A program made the translations under genes and the position numbers. From assembly GCA_002162925.1 (NCBI GenBank), contig MABC01000025.1, forward strand, positions 1 to 39,833: 39,833 bases of DNA, written 5' to 3'. The notes beneath the pieces are model-generated. The model was not told the origin of the DNA. It saw nothing but the letters and a program-made list of their open reading frames with translations, and did not search any database. Position 1 is the stretch's first letter; the number at the start of each line of letters is the position of its first letter. Below, one piece after another: positions 18,988-28,079 of this stretch. The stretch comes from Thalassotalea sp. 42_200_T64 (GTDB taxonomy: Bacteria; Pseudomonadota; Gammaproteobacteria; Enterobacterales; Alteromonadaceae).

Positions 18988-19605
18988 ATGTACTATCTGA
19001 CAAGGTTTCTCAACATCGGGCTCGTCACTATTGTTGCGTGCATAGCTTTGCCTATTTCATCTCAACCCCTAGAGGAGGTTACTAGCTTGTCTGTTGGCAT
19101 CGAACGGCAAGTTCCGCTAGCACAAAATATTCGCTTAGATGGCCTGACACTTAGTGGTAAAAAATCCTTCTTCAATTCCTGGTTGTTAACCGCACAATGG
19201 TTATTTTTACAAGAACAAGTCGGCGAAAGCGATTTTACCTATCAACAGCAGCAGTTGTTATTGGGTTACCGGATGGCGCAAAATAATTTTATCGAGTGGT
19301 CGTTGTATGCGGGGATTGTCAGAGAAGAGTTAGAACAGGAAGCGAACCGGTTTAGCAGTAAAAACAGTGAAACTGGTTATCATGTGGCGATACGTTCGAA
19401 TTATCAAAATTCATTTCATCATGGTCTTGGGCTAACGATTGAAACGGAAAAACTCTATGACAACAATCGCTACTTTATCAACAGCCGATATGACTACCGT
19501 TTTGATCATAACTGGCATGTCGGCGCGAGTGTTGTTTTTGCCTATAACGACAAGTTTGATCACGACAGCAATGAATACCGAATATCCATGAGTTATCTGT
19601 TTTAG
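18988..19605 (+). CDS. Small exported protein, predicted outer-membrane beta-barrel
   Basis: 205 residues that I do not recognise by family. A signal-like hydrophobic N-terminus (FLNIGLVTIVACIALPISS) is followed by alternating polar/hydrophobic strands rich in Tyr, Phe and Trp (QQQLLLGYRMAQNNFIEWSLYAG, then YRFDHNWHVGASVVFAY), ending in ISMSYLF. The terminal Phe and strand pattern suggest an eight-stranded-type barrel. GAGG before the ATG supports the start. It ends 12 bases before the stop codon of the convergent phosphoesterase gene, with no clear hairpin between. Confidence 0.6.
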   Translation: MYYLTRFLNIGLVTIVACIALPISSQPLEEVTSLSVGIERQVPLAQNIRLDGLTLSGKKSFFNSWLLTAQWLFLQEQVGESDFTYQQQQLLLGYRMAQNNFIEWSLYAGIVREELEQEANRFSSKNSETGYHVAIRSNYQNSFHHGLGLTIETEKLYDNNRYFINSRYDYRFDHNWHVGASVVFAYNDKFDHDSNEYRISMSYLF

Positions 19606-19617
19606 AGTTAACTCTTG

Positions 19618-20577
19618 CTAACGCAATGGTAATTGGAACATCATAACCAATGATGTTTGAGTCACCGGAATTAACCCAATGGATGTTGAGGTGATAAACA
19701 GTGCAATACCGCCAAATTCTTGAGCCGCATAAAGCGAGCTTTCAGCACATTCAATATCTCTTAATGTTTGTCCACCTGCGCCGCTGATCACATAGGTTGG
19801 ACCTGCTTTATTTTGCAAAATTTCTAAGCTGTGTTCATGTCCCGATAAATACAAAGGTACTTGATAAAACCTTAGTAAATCTAAAAAACTGGCTTTTAAA
19901 GGCGAAGTATCGCCATGACTGCCATTAGAAAAAACAGGGTGATGGCCAACCACGATATTGATGTTTTGACTATTTTGCGCCAGTTGTTGCTCTAACCAGG
20001 ACAATTGCTCGAGCTGATTGGCATTATGGGTAAATGGTGTGGTGTCGATAGCAATTAGGTTCAGTTGCCAACTTAGCCCATTTTTATGCAATTGATGTAA
20101 AAAATAGCGACTGGGATAATTGAGCAATGGCGATTGTGCCGCAAAGTCTTGTAGTGCGGCAATACTGCCTTCGTGATCATGGTTTCCTGCAACCAGATAC
20201 CAGGGAATATTATCCAGCGCCAGGCTGTCGTAGATGCCATTAAATTTCTCTTCGACATTTGCATCCGATGCGCTGTTAATGCCAGCGGGATAAAAAATAT
20301 CGCCACTGTGGATGATCGCATCTAGTGGGTATTGCAGATGGTATTTTTCCAGAATTTCGGCACTGAATACTTGATTGCTATCGCCGGTACCGGTATCGCC
20401 GATGAGATAAATGTGGTAACCATTTTTCAGGAAAATAGTTTGTTCAAAGGGGATGGCCTGGTTGGAACAAACGCCAGTAACTTTATCTTGGTTGTTACTA
20501 CTGCTTTCACCATCACAACCAAGGATAAAAATGACCAAGATGAATAGCATTATTGAGGGAAGTCGCTTAACAACCAT
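19618..20577 (-). CDS. Calcineurin-like metallophosphoesterase lipoprotein
   Basis: 319 residues. The signal ends in FILGC, giving a lipidated Cys21. The metal-binding motifs occur in order: GDTGTGD, HSGDIFYPAG, AGNHDHEG, GHHPVFSNG and SGHEHSLE. The spacing and SGDIFYPAG resemble tartrate-resistant (purple) acid phosphatases, so it probably cleaves phosphomonoesters in the periplasm or at the cell surface; the substrate is not known. A short Ser/Asn linker follows the lipid-attached Cys. A palindromic copy of the TTAACCTGAACTCGAG repeat lies just upstream, at 20609-20633. Confidence 0.85.
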   Translation of the reverse strand: MVVKRLPSIMLFILVIFILGCDGESSSNNQDKVTGVCSNQAIPFEQTIFLKNGYHIYLIGDTGTGDSNQVFSAEILEKYHLQYPLDAIIHSGDIFYPAGINSASDANVEEKFNGIYDSLALDNIPWYLVAGNHDHEGSIAALQDFAAQSPLLNYPSRYFLHQLHKNGLSWQLNLIAIDTTPFTHNANQLEQLSWLEQQLAQNSQNINIVVGHHPVFSNGSHGDTSPLKASFLDLLRFYQVPLYLSGHEHSLEILQNKAGPTYVISGAGGQTLRDIECAESSLYAAQEFGGIALFITSTSIGLIPVTQTSLVMMFQLPLR

Positions 20578-20608
20578 TTGCCTAACCTCGACAGAAAGAA
20601 ACTATGAT

Positions 20609-20633
20609 TTAACCTGAACTCGAGGTCAGGTTA
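20609..20633. repeat. Dispersed palindromic repeat, copy 2 (TTAACCTGAACTCGAG type)
   Basis: TAACCTGA and TCAGGTTA are perfect inverted copies around an 8-base centre (ACTCGAGG). Related copies occur at 3309-3324 and 33752-33789. It lies between the start of the phosphoesterase gene and the end of xseA. Confidence 0.65.
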
Positions 20634-20671
20634 TTTACTATTAAGTGTAGCTCTTTCTCTGCTAGGTAACT

Positions 20672-22036
20672 CTAAACGGCAGTTGCGTTAAACTGTTTAT
20701 TGATGACAACGCTTTCTATTTGGCCATCAGTTATTTGAGTGGTCACGGTTTGGTTTATTTCAACTTGTTCAATACTGCGAATGATTTTGCCATTATTATC
20801 ACGAGTAATGCTGTAGCCTCGGGCGATGGTGGCGAGCGGGCTTACAATGTTCAGGTTTTGCGCCACTCGGGCCAACTGTTGTTGTTTGTTGTCTTTACTC
20901 TGCAGCAAACTTCTCACTAAGCGACCATGCAAATCGTCAAGCTTACTGCGCGCCAGATGGATTTTTTGGCTAGGGCAGGCAGCCATTAATCGTTGTTGCA
21001 ACATGGCGATAGTGGCATGCTGGTGACTTTGCTGAACGTTCAGGCTTTGTAACAAGCGAGCCTGTAAATCGTCGGCTTTTTGCTGCTGACCACGTAACTG
21101 TTGTTCCGGGCTAGTTAACGCCAACTTATGGTTAAGCAATTGCTGATGTGCTTTTTGTTGTTGCAGCTTGTGGTTAATTAAATGCACAAGCTTTTGCCGA
21201 AAATGTTGGATTTTAGTGCGTAAATGTTGATTGTCGTCTGATACCAACTCAGCGGCAGCGGAAGGGGTAGGTGCGCGCATATCGGCGACATAATCGGCCA
21301 GTGAAGTGTCTACTTCATGACCCACGGCACTAATGATGGGAATATCACAATCGAAAATGGCCCGCACCACCGGCTCTTCATTAAACGCCCATAAATCTTC
21401 TAACGAACCACCACCACGACCAACAATTAAGACATCACATTCATCCCGTTCGTTGGCATCATAAATGGCGTCACTAATGAGTTCGCTTGCGGTTTCGCCC
21501 TGTACCAAGGTTGGGTAGATGATCACCTTAATGCTCGGGTTGCGACGTTTCAATACGGTGATAATATCATGTACCGCGGCGCCGGTGCTTGAAGTGACAA
21601 TACCAACGGTTTTGACAAAATCAGGGATCGGTTGTTTGTAACGTTGATCAAATAAGCCTTCGGCTTGCAATTGGGTTTTTAACAACTCAAACTTTTGCCT
21701 TAGCAGTCCGTCGCCGGCATCTTCCATTTGCTCGATGATCAGTTGAAAGTCGCCGCGCGGTTCATACAAGGAAACTTTCGCTTTTACTAATACTTGCTGA
21801 CCGTTTTTCGGTCTTATGCGAGTGTAGCGGTTGTTACCTTTAAACATCGCACAACGAACTTGTGCTTTACTGTCTTTTAACGATAAATACCAATGACCAG
21901 AACTGGCGGCGATGAAGTTTGAGATTTCACCACATAACCATAGCGTTCTCAGCTCACTTTCCAAGATAAAACGTACTTTTTTGGTTAGCTCACTTACCTG
22001 TAAAATGTGTTGTTGCGGGGTGTTTACATGCGTCAT
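20672..22036 (-). CDS. xseA: Exodeoxyribonuclease VII large subunit
   Basis: 454 residues (E. coli XseA has 456). An N-terminal OB-fold (about 10-105, WLCGEISNFIAASSGHWYLSLKD) binds single-stranded DNA. The catalytic domain carries VGIVTSSTGAAVHDI (144-158), GRGGGSLEDLWAFNEE (207-221) and SAVGHEVDTSLADYVADMRAPTPSAAAE (236-263). A long Gln/Leu-rich coiled coil follows. It cuts single-stranded DNA into oligonucleotides together with XseB, which is not in this window. It is divergent from guaB, as in E. coli. Confidence 0.96.
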   Translation of the reverse strand: MTHVNTPQQHILQVSELTKKVRFILESELRTLWLCGEISNFIAASSGHWYLSLKDSKAQVRCAMFKGNNRYTRIRPKNGQQVLVKAKVSLYEPRGDFQLIIEQMEDAGDGLLRQKFELLKTQLQAEGLFDQRYKQPIPDFVKTVGIVTSSTGAAVHDIITVLKRRNPSIKVIIYPTLVQGETASELISDAIYDANERDECDVLIVGRGGGSLEDLWAFNEEPVVRAIFDCDIPIISAVGHEVDTSLADYVADMRAPTPSAAAELVSDDNQHLRTKIQHFRQKLVHLINHKLQQQKAHQQLLNHKLALTSPEQQLRGQQQKADDLQARLLQSLNVQQSHQHATIAMLQQRLMAACPSQKIHLARSKLDDLHGRLVRSLLQSKDNKQQQLARVAQNLNIVSPLATIARGYSITRDNNGKIIRSIEQVEINQTVTTQITDGQIESVVINKQFNATAV

Positions 22037-22090
22037 TATGGTGTTTTCGTTAATTTTTTAATAAAATACGGCTTATTTACAAAATATCAG

Positions 22091-22119
22091 TTTACCTTGG
22101 CCTTGAAAACGATTAAAAT
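22091..22119 (+). promoter_or_regulatory. Likely promoter of guaB
   Basis: TTTACC at 22091-22096 and TAAAAT at 22114-22119 are 17 bases apart, 62 bases before the guaB ATG. I see no convincing purine-repressor palindrome in the gap. Confidence 0.45.
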
Positions 22120-22151
22120 CCGTTCGCAATTATTACTCCACTAAAAAGTGA

Positions 22152-23651
<1,500 letters not shown>

Positions 23652-23846
23652 TTTTTCTGAAGGGATGGTTATTTGTCCCTATTTAGACTTTTAGTGTACT
23701 CATTTGCAGTAGCAAACTCCGTGCACGAAAAGCCAAAATAGAAACAAATCCCTCATCCCGTGGAATAAATAAGAATTTTAAATATATTGTAGAAGCGGCA
23801 AATAGAAGTAAGTCCGTTTTTATCACTGAAAAAGAGAAGAGACAAA

Positions 23847-25424
23847 ATGAGTCAAGACATTCATGACCATCGAATTCTGATATTAGATTTTGGTTCACAA
23901 TACACCCAGTTAATTGCCCGTCGTGTGCGTGAAATTGGTGTTTACTGTGAGCTTTGGGCCTGGGACGTAACCGAAGAGCAAATTAAAGGCTTCAATCCAT
24001 CGGGTATTATTTTAGCCGGTGGCCCAGAGTCGGTAACAGCAGAAAATTCACCGCGCGCACCTGAATATGTATTCAATGCTGGTGTACCGGTATTTGGTAT
24101 TTGTTACGGCATGCAAACCATGGCAGAGCAATTAGGTGGTGGCGTACAAAGCTCCCAGCATAAAGAATTTGGTTATGCGGCGGTTGAAGTCATTGGTCAA
24201 TCAGCGTTATTCAAAAATATCGAAGATGCTATTGGCGCGAACGGCAATGCTACCTTAGATGTGTGGATGAGCCACGGTGATAAAGTGGCTGAAATTCCTG
24301 CCGGATTTACTACTATTGCGCAAACATCAAGTTGTGTATATGCGGCCATTGCGAATGAAGAAAAGAATTTCTACGGCGTGCAATTTCACCCGGAAGTAAC
24401 CCATACCAAACAAGGTATGCGTATTCTTGAACACTTTGTCGTCGATATCTGTCAATGTGAAAAGCTGTGGACATCGGCTTCGATTATTGAAGATGCCATT
24501 GCCAAAATGAAAGCGCAAGTTGGTGATGATGAAGTGATACTTGGGCTCTCTGGCGGTGTTGATTCATCAGTAGTTGCTATGCTTTTACAACGTGCTATTG
24601 GCGACAAGCTTACTTGTGTATTCGTCGATAACGGCTTATTGCGTTTGAACGAAGGCGAGCAAGTGATGGACATGTTTGGCGATCATTTTGGTCTGAAAAT
24701 TGTTCATGTGAAAGCGGAAGACAGATTTTTAGACCGTCTTGCCGATGAAGCCGATCCGGAAGCGAAACGTAAAATTATTGGTAATGTATTTATTGATGTT
24801 TTTGATGAAGAGTCGAAAAAATTAAGCAATGCGAAATGGTTAGCACAAGGTACCATCTATCCAGATGTTATCGAATCTGCTGCCTCTGCTACTGGTAAAG
24901 CCCATGTGATCAAATCACACCATAACGTTGGTGGCTTACCGGATGATATGGAATTAGGTTTGGTTGAACCACTTCGTGAATTATTTAAAGATGAAGTGCG
25001 CAAAATTGGCTTAGAACTGGGCTTACCCTATGACATGTTATATCGTCACCCATTCCCTGGACCTGGTCTAGGTGTGCGTGTTCTTGGCGAAGTGAAAAAA
25101 GAATACTGTGACTTATTACGTCGTGCCGATGCAATTTTCATTGAAGAATTGCACAACCATGAGTTATACCACAAAGTAAGTCAGGCATTTACCGTATTCT
25201 TACCGGTACGTTCTGTTGGTGTCATGGGCGATGGTCGTAAGTACGACTGGGTTGTATCATTACGCGCAGTTGAAACCATTGATTTCATGACCGCAAAATG
25301 GGCACACCTGCCATACGATTTCTTAGGATTAGTTTCTAACCGCATTATTAATGAAATCGACGGCATTTCACGTGTAGTTTACGATATCTCAGGAAAACCA
25401 CCTGCAACTATCGAATGGGAATAA
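23847..25424 (+). CDS. guaA: GMP synthase (glutamine-hydrolysing)
   Basis: 525 residues, equal to E. coli. The class I glutamine amidotransferase half has the nucleophile Cys86 in FGICYGMQ and the His-Glu part of the triad in [10 protein letters not shown]. The ATP pyrophosphatase P-loop LSGGVDSSV follows, then the dimerisation domain ending in PPATIEWE. It aminates XMP to GMP. It follows guaB on the same strand; the 195-base gap holds degenerate repeat-like sequence, so a separate promoter is possible. A strong terminator follows. Confidence 0.98.
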   Translation: MSQDIHDHRILILDFGSQYTQLIARRVREIGVYCELWAWDVTEEQIKGFNPSGIILAGGPESVTAENSPRAPEYVFNAGVPVFGICYGMQTMAEQLGGGVQSSQHKEFGYAAVEVIGQSALFKNIEDAIGANGNATLDVWMSHGDKVAEIPAGFTTIAQTSSCVYAAIANEEKNFYGVQFHPEVTHTKQGMRILEHFVVDICQCEKLWTSASIIEDAIAKMKAQVGDDEVILGLSGGVDSSVVAMLLQRAIGDKLTCVFVDNGLLRLNEGEQVMDMFGDHFGLKIVHVKAEDRFLDRLADEADPEAKRKIIGNVFIDVFDEESKKLSNAKWLAQGTIYPDVIESAASATGKAHVIKSHHNVGGLPDDMELGLVEPLRELFKDEVRKIGLELGLPYDMLYRHPFPGPGLGVRVLGEVKKEYCDLLRRADAIFIEELHNHELYHKVSQAFTVFLPVRSVGVMGDGRKYDWVVSLRAVETIDFMTAKWAHLPYDFLGLVSNRIINEIDGISRVVYDISGKPPATIEWE

Positions 25425-25450
25425 TCATCGGAGATGATTATATGAAATAA

Positions 25451-25487
25451 AAAAAGCCTTCTAAATGAAGTGAAGGCTTTTTTTATT
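25451..25487 (+). terminator. Terminator after guaA
   Basis: AAAAAGCCTTC and GAAGGCTTTTT pair perfectly around a 10-base loop, followed by further T. It is 26 bases past the guaA stop. Confidence 0.9.
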
Positions 25488-25587
25488 TGGGCAACGAGCT
25501 ACGGGCAGATGGTGTATTTACTCCTACCATTATGTATATTCCAATGCCGACTTTGATTTATATTTAATTTTTTGCTCTGATAGTATT

Positions 25588-25628
25588 AAAAAAGCCCCAA
25601 GTCAGTATAATAAACTAACTTGAGGCTT
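25588..25628 (-). terminator. Terminator of the TipAS-like gene
   Basis: AAGCCCCAAGT and ACTTGAGGCTT pair with one mismatch around a 15-base loop. The A run on its left becomes a T run when read on the minus strand, so it serves the gene at 25675-26118. Confidence 0.7.
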
Positions 25629-25639
25629 CAACAATTCTG

Positions 25640-25660
25640 CTCGTAGCTCGTAGCTCGTAG
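25640..25660. repeat. Three 7-bp tandem units (CTCGTAG)
   Basis: The unit CTCGTAG is repeated three times without a gap. An inverted match (ACGAGCTACG) lies at about 25495-25504 on the other side of the two terminators, so the pair brackets the guaA 3' region. Short and without an obvious role. Confidence 0.6.
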
Positions 25661-25674
25661 CCAGTTGCTACTTC

Positions 25675-26118
25675 CTAACTTAACTTCTGCTCCGCATAAT
25701 GCAACATAGCATCGCTAAAACGCCGGGAAAACCCCGTGGCTAATTGTTCAAAGTTTTCTTTTTGATCGGCATCAGTCGCGATGCTGTTTGCCATCGCCTT
25801 AAATTTTTCGGCATTCACTAAAATCGCTTTGTTTTGCAACTTGGATAAAGCAAAGGTGGTATAGGCAAGGTATTGTTGTACAACTGCCTGCATCTCAGTA
25901 GAGTCAAAGGCAAATTCAGCCGCTTTGGCTAGTTCAGCATTAAACGCATCGGCTTTTTCTTTAAGCGCCATGGTATCTTCCATGCTTAAATTAGCCAATT
26001 GCTCAAGACGTTGATCGACTTTGTCATCGCCTACTCGCTCACGGGCTAATTGCTCTTGGCGTTCAAGTTCTTCATTTTTAAATTCGTTGTTGTCTGGATT
26101 TTGCTTTTTATCACTCAT
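25675..26118 (-). CDS. TipAS-like domain protein without a DNA-binding domain
   Basis: 147 residues, highly charged at the N-terminus (DNNEFKNEELERQEQLARERVG) and otherwise helical. The segment AFNAELAKAAEFAFDSTEMQAVVQQYLAYTTFALSKL and the end FSRRFSDAMLHYAEQKL resemble the ligand-binding TipAS domain found at the C-terminus of MerR-type regulators such as TipA, but no helix-turn-helix is present. No signal peptide or membrane helix is seen, so it should be cytoplasmic. AAGGTAAG lies upstream of the ATG. The family match is by eye and moderate; the function is unknown. Confidence 0.55.
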   Translation of the reverse strand: MSDKKQNPDNNEFKNEELERQEQLARERVGDDKVDQRLEQLANLSMEDTMALKEKADAFNAELAKAAEFAFDSTEMQAVVQQYLAYTTFALSKLQNKAILVNAEKFKAMANSIATDADQKENFEQLATGFSRRFSDAMLHYAEQKLS

Positions 26119-26216
26119 TACTGCTTACCTTACATCAAATTGGTATTGTTTTAACGCCGCGATCTTGCCACAACCATTGATATATAGCTATAGTATTTGT
26201 ACTTTGACAAGTACTG

Positions 26217-26288
26217 ATACCAACCGTCATAAATATCTGATCATTTTGACTGGTTAAAAATAGACCACATACTTATGCCGATTGGTAT
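26217..26288. repeat. 72-bp element with inverted ends (ATACCAA type)
   Basis: The ends ATACCAACCGTCATAAAT (26217-26234) and ACTTATGCCGATTGGTAT (26271-26288) are inverted copies with about 14 of 18 matches. It has no coding content and lies between the divergent TipAS-like and GST-like genes, just before the ribosome binding site of the latter. It looks like a small non-autonomous palindromic repeat. Confidence 0.5.
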
Positions 26289-26311
26289 TGCCACTTCCCT
26301 TTAGGAATATT

Positions 26312-26884
26312 ATGATTTTATATGGTTCAACCACCTCTCCCTTTGTGCGTCGCATTCGTATTTTCACCCACGCCATCCCGGTCGAGTTTGTGGTTATGGA
26401 TATATTTGCTGGCGACCACCGTAAAATATTAATTGAGAAAAACCCGACGTTGAAGGTACCCTTTTTAATCGATGATGACGTTAACGTGTTCGATTCAAAG
26501 GTGATTTTCAGATACATCACCGAGAAATTTGAATTAACAGCAATTTCCTGGCATCAGGAGAACGCTTTAACCTTAATTGATTCGGTAAGTGACTCTTTAG
26601 TTTCGATGTTTTTATTATCAAAGAGCGAAGTCGATACCAGTGATGATAAAATGTTTTTCAATTTGCAACGCCAAAGAGCCAAGCAGGTATTCAACGAACT
26701 TGAAAAACAATGCGCCGCTGGCGATTTTTCTGAGTGGCATTACCCAAGTATTTGTTTATTCTGTTTGCTCGATTGGGTGCAGTTTAGAGACATGGCCGAT
26801 ATCAGTGCGCACCAGCATTTATTCTCGTTTTACGCCGCGAACGCCAAGCGCGAAGAAGTCATTGACACCGATCCAAGAGATTAG
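26312..26884 (+). CDS. Glutathione S-transferase-like protein
   Basis: 190 residues from the ATG at 26312, which has AGGA five bases upstream; the open frame runs further left to a TTG at 26282 but lies in the palindromic repeat. The N-terminal thioredoxin-like domain shows MILYGSTTSPFVRRIRIF, KNPTLKVPFLIDDD (the cis-Pro) and DSKVIFRYI (glutathione gamma-glutamyl site). The C-terminal helical domain is short and poorly conserved. It could be a small glutathione transferase or an SspA-like non-enzymatic member; the active-site Ser is plausible (Ser6 or Ser9). It lies 79 bases before the DUF1289 gene on the same strand. Confidence 0.75.
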   Translation: MILYGSTTSPFVRRIRIFTHAIPVEFVVMDIFAGDHRKILIEKNPTLKVPFLIDDDVNVFDSKVIFRYITEKFELTAISWHQENALTLIDSVSDSLVSMFLLSKSEVDTSDDKMFFNLQRQRAKQVFNELEKQCAAGDFSEWHYPSICLFCLLDWVQFRDMADISAHQHLFSFYAANAKREEVIDTDPRD

Positions 26885-26963
26885 CCTTAATGGTAAATTC
26901 CATGTATCTTTAAAGATATATTGGTTTAATACGTCTTTAGTTGATCAGCAGTAAAGGTTTTAC

Positions 26964-27281
26964 ATGCAAGATTTGCAACTCGATTTTTTTGATATACCCA
27001 GTCCTTGTCGCGGGGTATGTAAGTCGGATGACAAAGGATATTGTCAGGGTTGCTTTCGCACACGTGAAGAGCGCTTTGGCTGGGAGGAACTTAATAATAG
27101 TGAAAAGAAAAAAGTAATAAAACGTTGCTTACAAAGAGAAAAACGACGTAATGCCCCGGTAAAAGAAAAGGTTGCAGAAGCAGAGCCAGATATTGTGCAA
27201 CCATCATTACTTGACCCACCAGTAAAAGAAAATATCTGCAGTGTTATCGCCGATGATGAATTTGACGACTTTGAGCTTTAA
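26964..27281 (+). CDS. DUF1289-family cysteine-motif protein
   Basis: 105 residues. SPCRGVCKSDDKGYCQGCFRTREE contains Cys15, Cys19, Cys27 and Cys30, a likely zinc or iron-sulfur site that defines DUF1289. A basic segment (KKKVIKRCLQREKRRN) follows, then an acidic tail ending FDDFEL. Small proteins of this family are widespread in proteobacteria with no agreed role. It is probably in one transcript with the GST-like gene 79 bases upstream. Confidence 0.8.
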   Translation: MQDLQLDFFDIPSPCRGVCKSDDKGYCQGCFRTREERFGWEELNNSEKKKVIKRCLQREKRRNAPVKEKVAEAEPDIVQPSLLDPPVKENICSVIADDEFDDFEL

Positions 27282-27345
27282 TCGAGTGATATTAAGACCC
27301 TTCGAATAAATAATAGGCAACTGAAATTATTTATCTAAAAATAGG

Positions 27346-27374
27346 TTGCGAACATTTAAAATGCGCTATATGAT
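27346..27374 (+). promoter_or_regulatory. Promoter of tRNA-Phe
   Basis: TTGCGA at 27346-27351 and TATGAT at 27369-27374 are spaced 17 bases, with an A/T-rich stretch upstream and a G/C-rich discriminator (ACGCGC) downstream, as is common for growth-rate-controlled stable RNA promoters. Confidence 0.75.
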
Positions 27375-27411
27375 ACGCGCTCTTCAACGAAAGATTGTTC
27401 TTAAAGTTGAA

Positions 27412-27487
27412 GCCTCGATAGCTCAGTCGGTAGAGCAGGGGATTGAAAATCCCCGTGTCCCTGGTTCGATTCCGGGTCGAGGCACCA
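27412..27487 (+). tRNA. tRNA-Phe (GAA)
   Basis: 76 bases. The acceptor arms GCCTCGA and TCGAGGC pair perfectly, the D arm is GCTC/GAGC, the anticodon stem GGGGA/TCCCC encloses TTGAAAA with anticodon GAA, the T arm has GGTTCGATTCC, and the CCA end is encoded. It closely matches E. coli tRNA-Phe. It is a single tRNA with its own promoter and terminator. Confidence 0.98.
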
Positions 27488-27494
27488 TATTTCG

Positions 27495-27523
27495 AAAGGC
27501 TCTGCAATTGCAGAGCCTTTTTT
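27495..27523 (+). terminator. Terminator of tRNA-Phe
   Basis: AAAGGCTCTGC and GCAGAGCCTTT pair perfectly around a 4-base loop and run into six T. Confidence 0.92.
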
Positions 27524-27700
27524 CGTTTGCGCCTCAAAAAATTTGAGTAATCACCCTCAAAAGGCATCCTGCCTGCCGGGTATAAGTACATCCCTTTTAC
27601 AAATCTAAAACCATCCCTGGTGATTTGCATTCCCTCATCCATGAAGTAAACAGAATTTAAGCCATATATGGCAATTCTAAGTTAATTCATCCCTGAATTA

Positions 27701-27724
27701 AAAAAACCAGCGTTAAGCTGGTTT
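27701..27724 (-). terminator. Terminator of the EF-hand gene
   Basis: AAACCAGC and GCTGGTTT pair around a 5-base loop; on the minus strand the hairpin is followed by a T run. It is about 23 bases past the stop codon. Confidence 0.8.
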
Positions 27725-27747
27725 AAAATCTGGATTGAACTTTCGGT

Positions 27748-27966
27748 TTATAACGCTAAATCGATGATCATCTCGGTTAACTCTTCTTTTGAAATCGAGT
27801 TGTCGTGATTCTTATCAAACTTATGGAAAACGCTTTCACACATGTTCAAGCCTTTTTGCTGTAATAAGCAGTCAATTAATTCAACAAATTCAGAGCGATT
27901 AATTACGCCATCTTTATCTTCATCGAAAATTTCGAATAATTCGTCTACCCATTCTTTAATTTGCAT
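27748..27966 (-). CDS. Small EF-hand calcium-binding protein
   Basis: 72 residues with two EF-hand loops: residues 15-26 (DEDKDGVINRSE, a canonical loop with Gly at position 6) and 51-62 (DKNHDNSISKEE, in which position 6 is Asn instead of Gly). No signal peptide, so it should be cytoplasmic. It has the size of half a calmodulin and could be a calcium buffer or sensor; its partner is not known. AGGA precedes the ATG and a terminator follows, so it is a single-gene unit. Confidence 0.85.
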   Translation of the reverse strand: MQIKEWVDELFEIFDEDKDGVINRSEFVELIDCLLQQKGLNMCESVFHKFDKNHDNSISKEELTEMIIDLAL

Positions 27967-28079
27967 TTTTCTGTCCTTGTCATCTTTACAGATAGTTATA
28001 TAGCTCTAATGTACTGCTAATGCCGTTGAATTGAAACAAGCAATATGTAAAATTTTTATTCTATTATCTCAAATCCCTG

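Noticed and set aside
25640..25660. CRISPR-like array at the CTCGTAG repeats
   Set aside because: The units are 7 bases with no spacers, and no cas gene is nearby.
27331..27642. 103-residue minus-strand frame across the tRNA-Phe gene
   Set aside because: It reads through the tRNA and its terminator; the tRNA call is much stronger.
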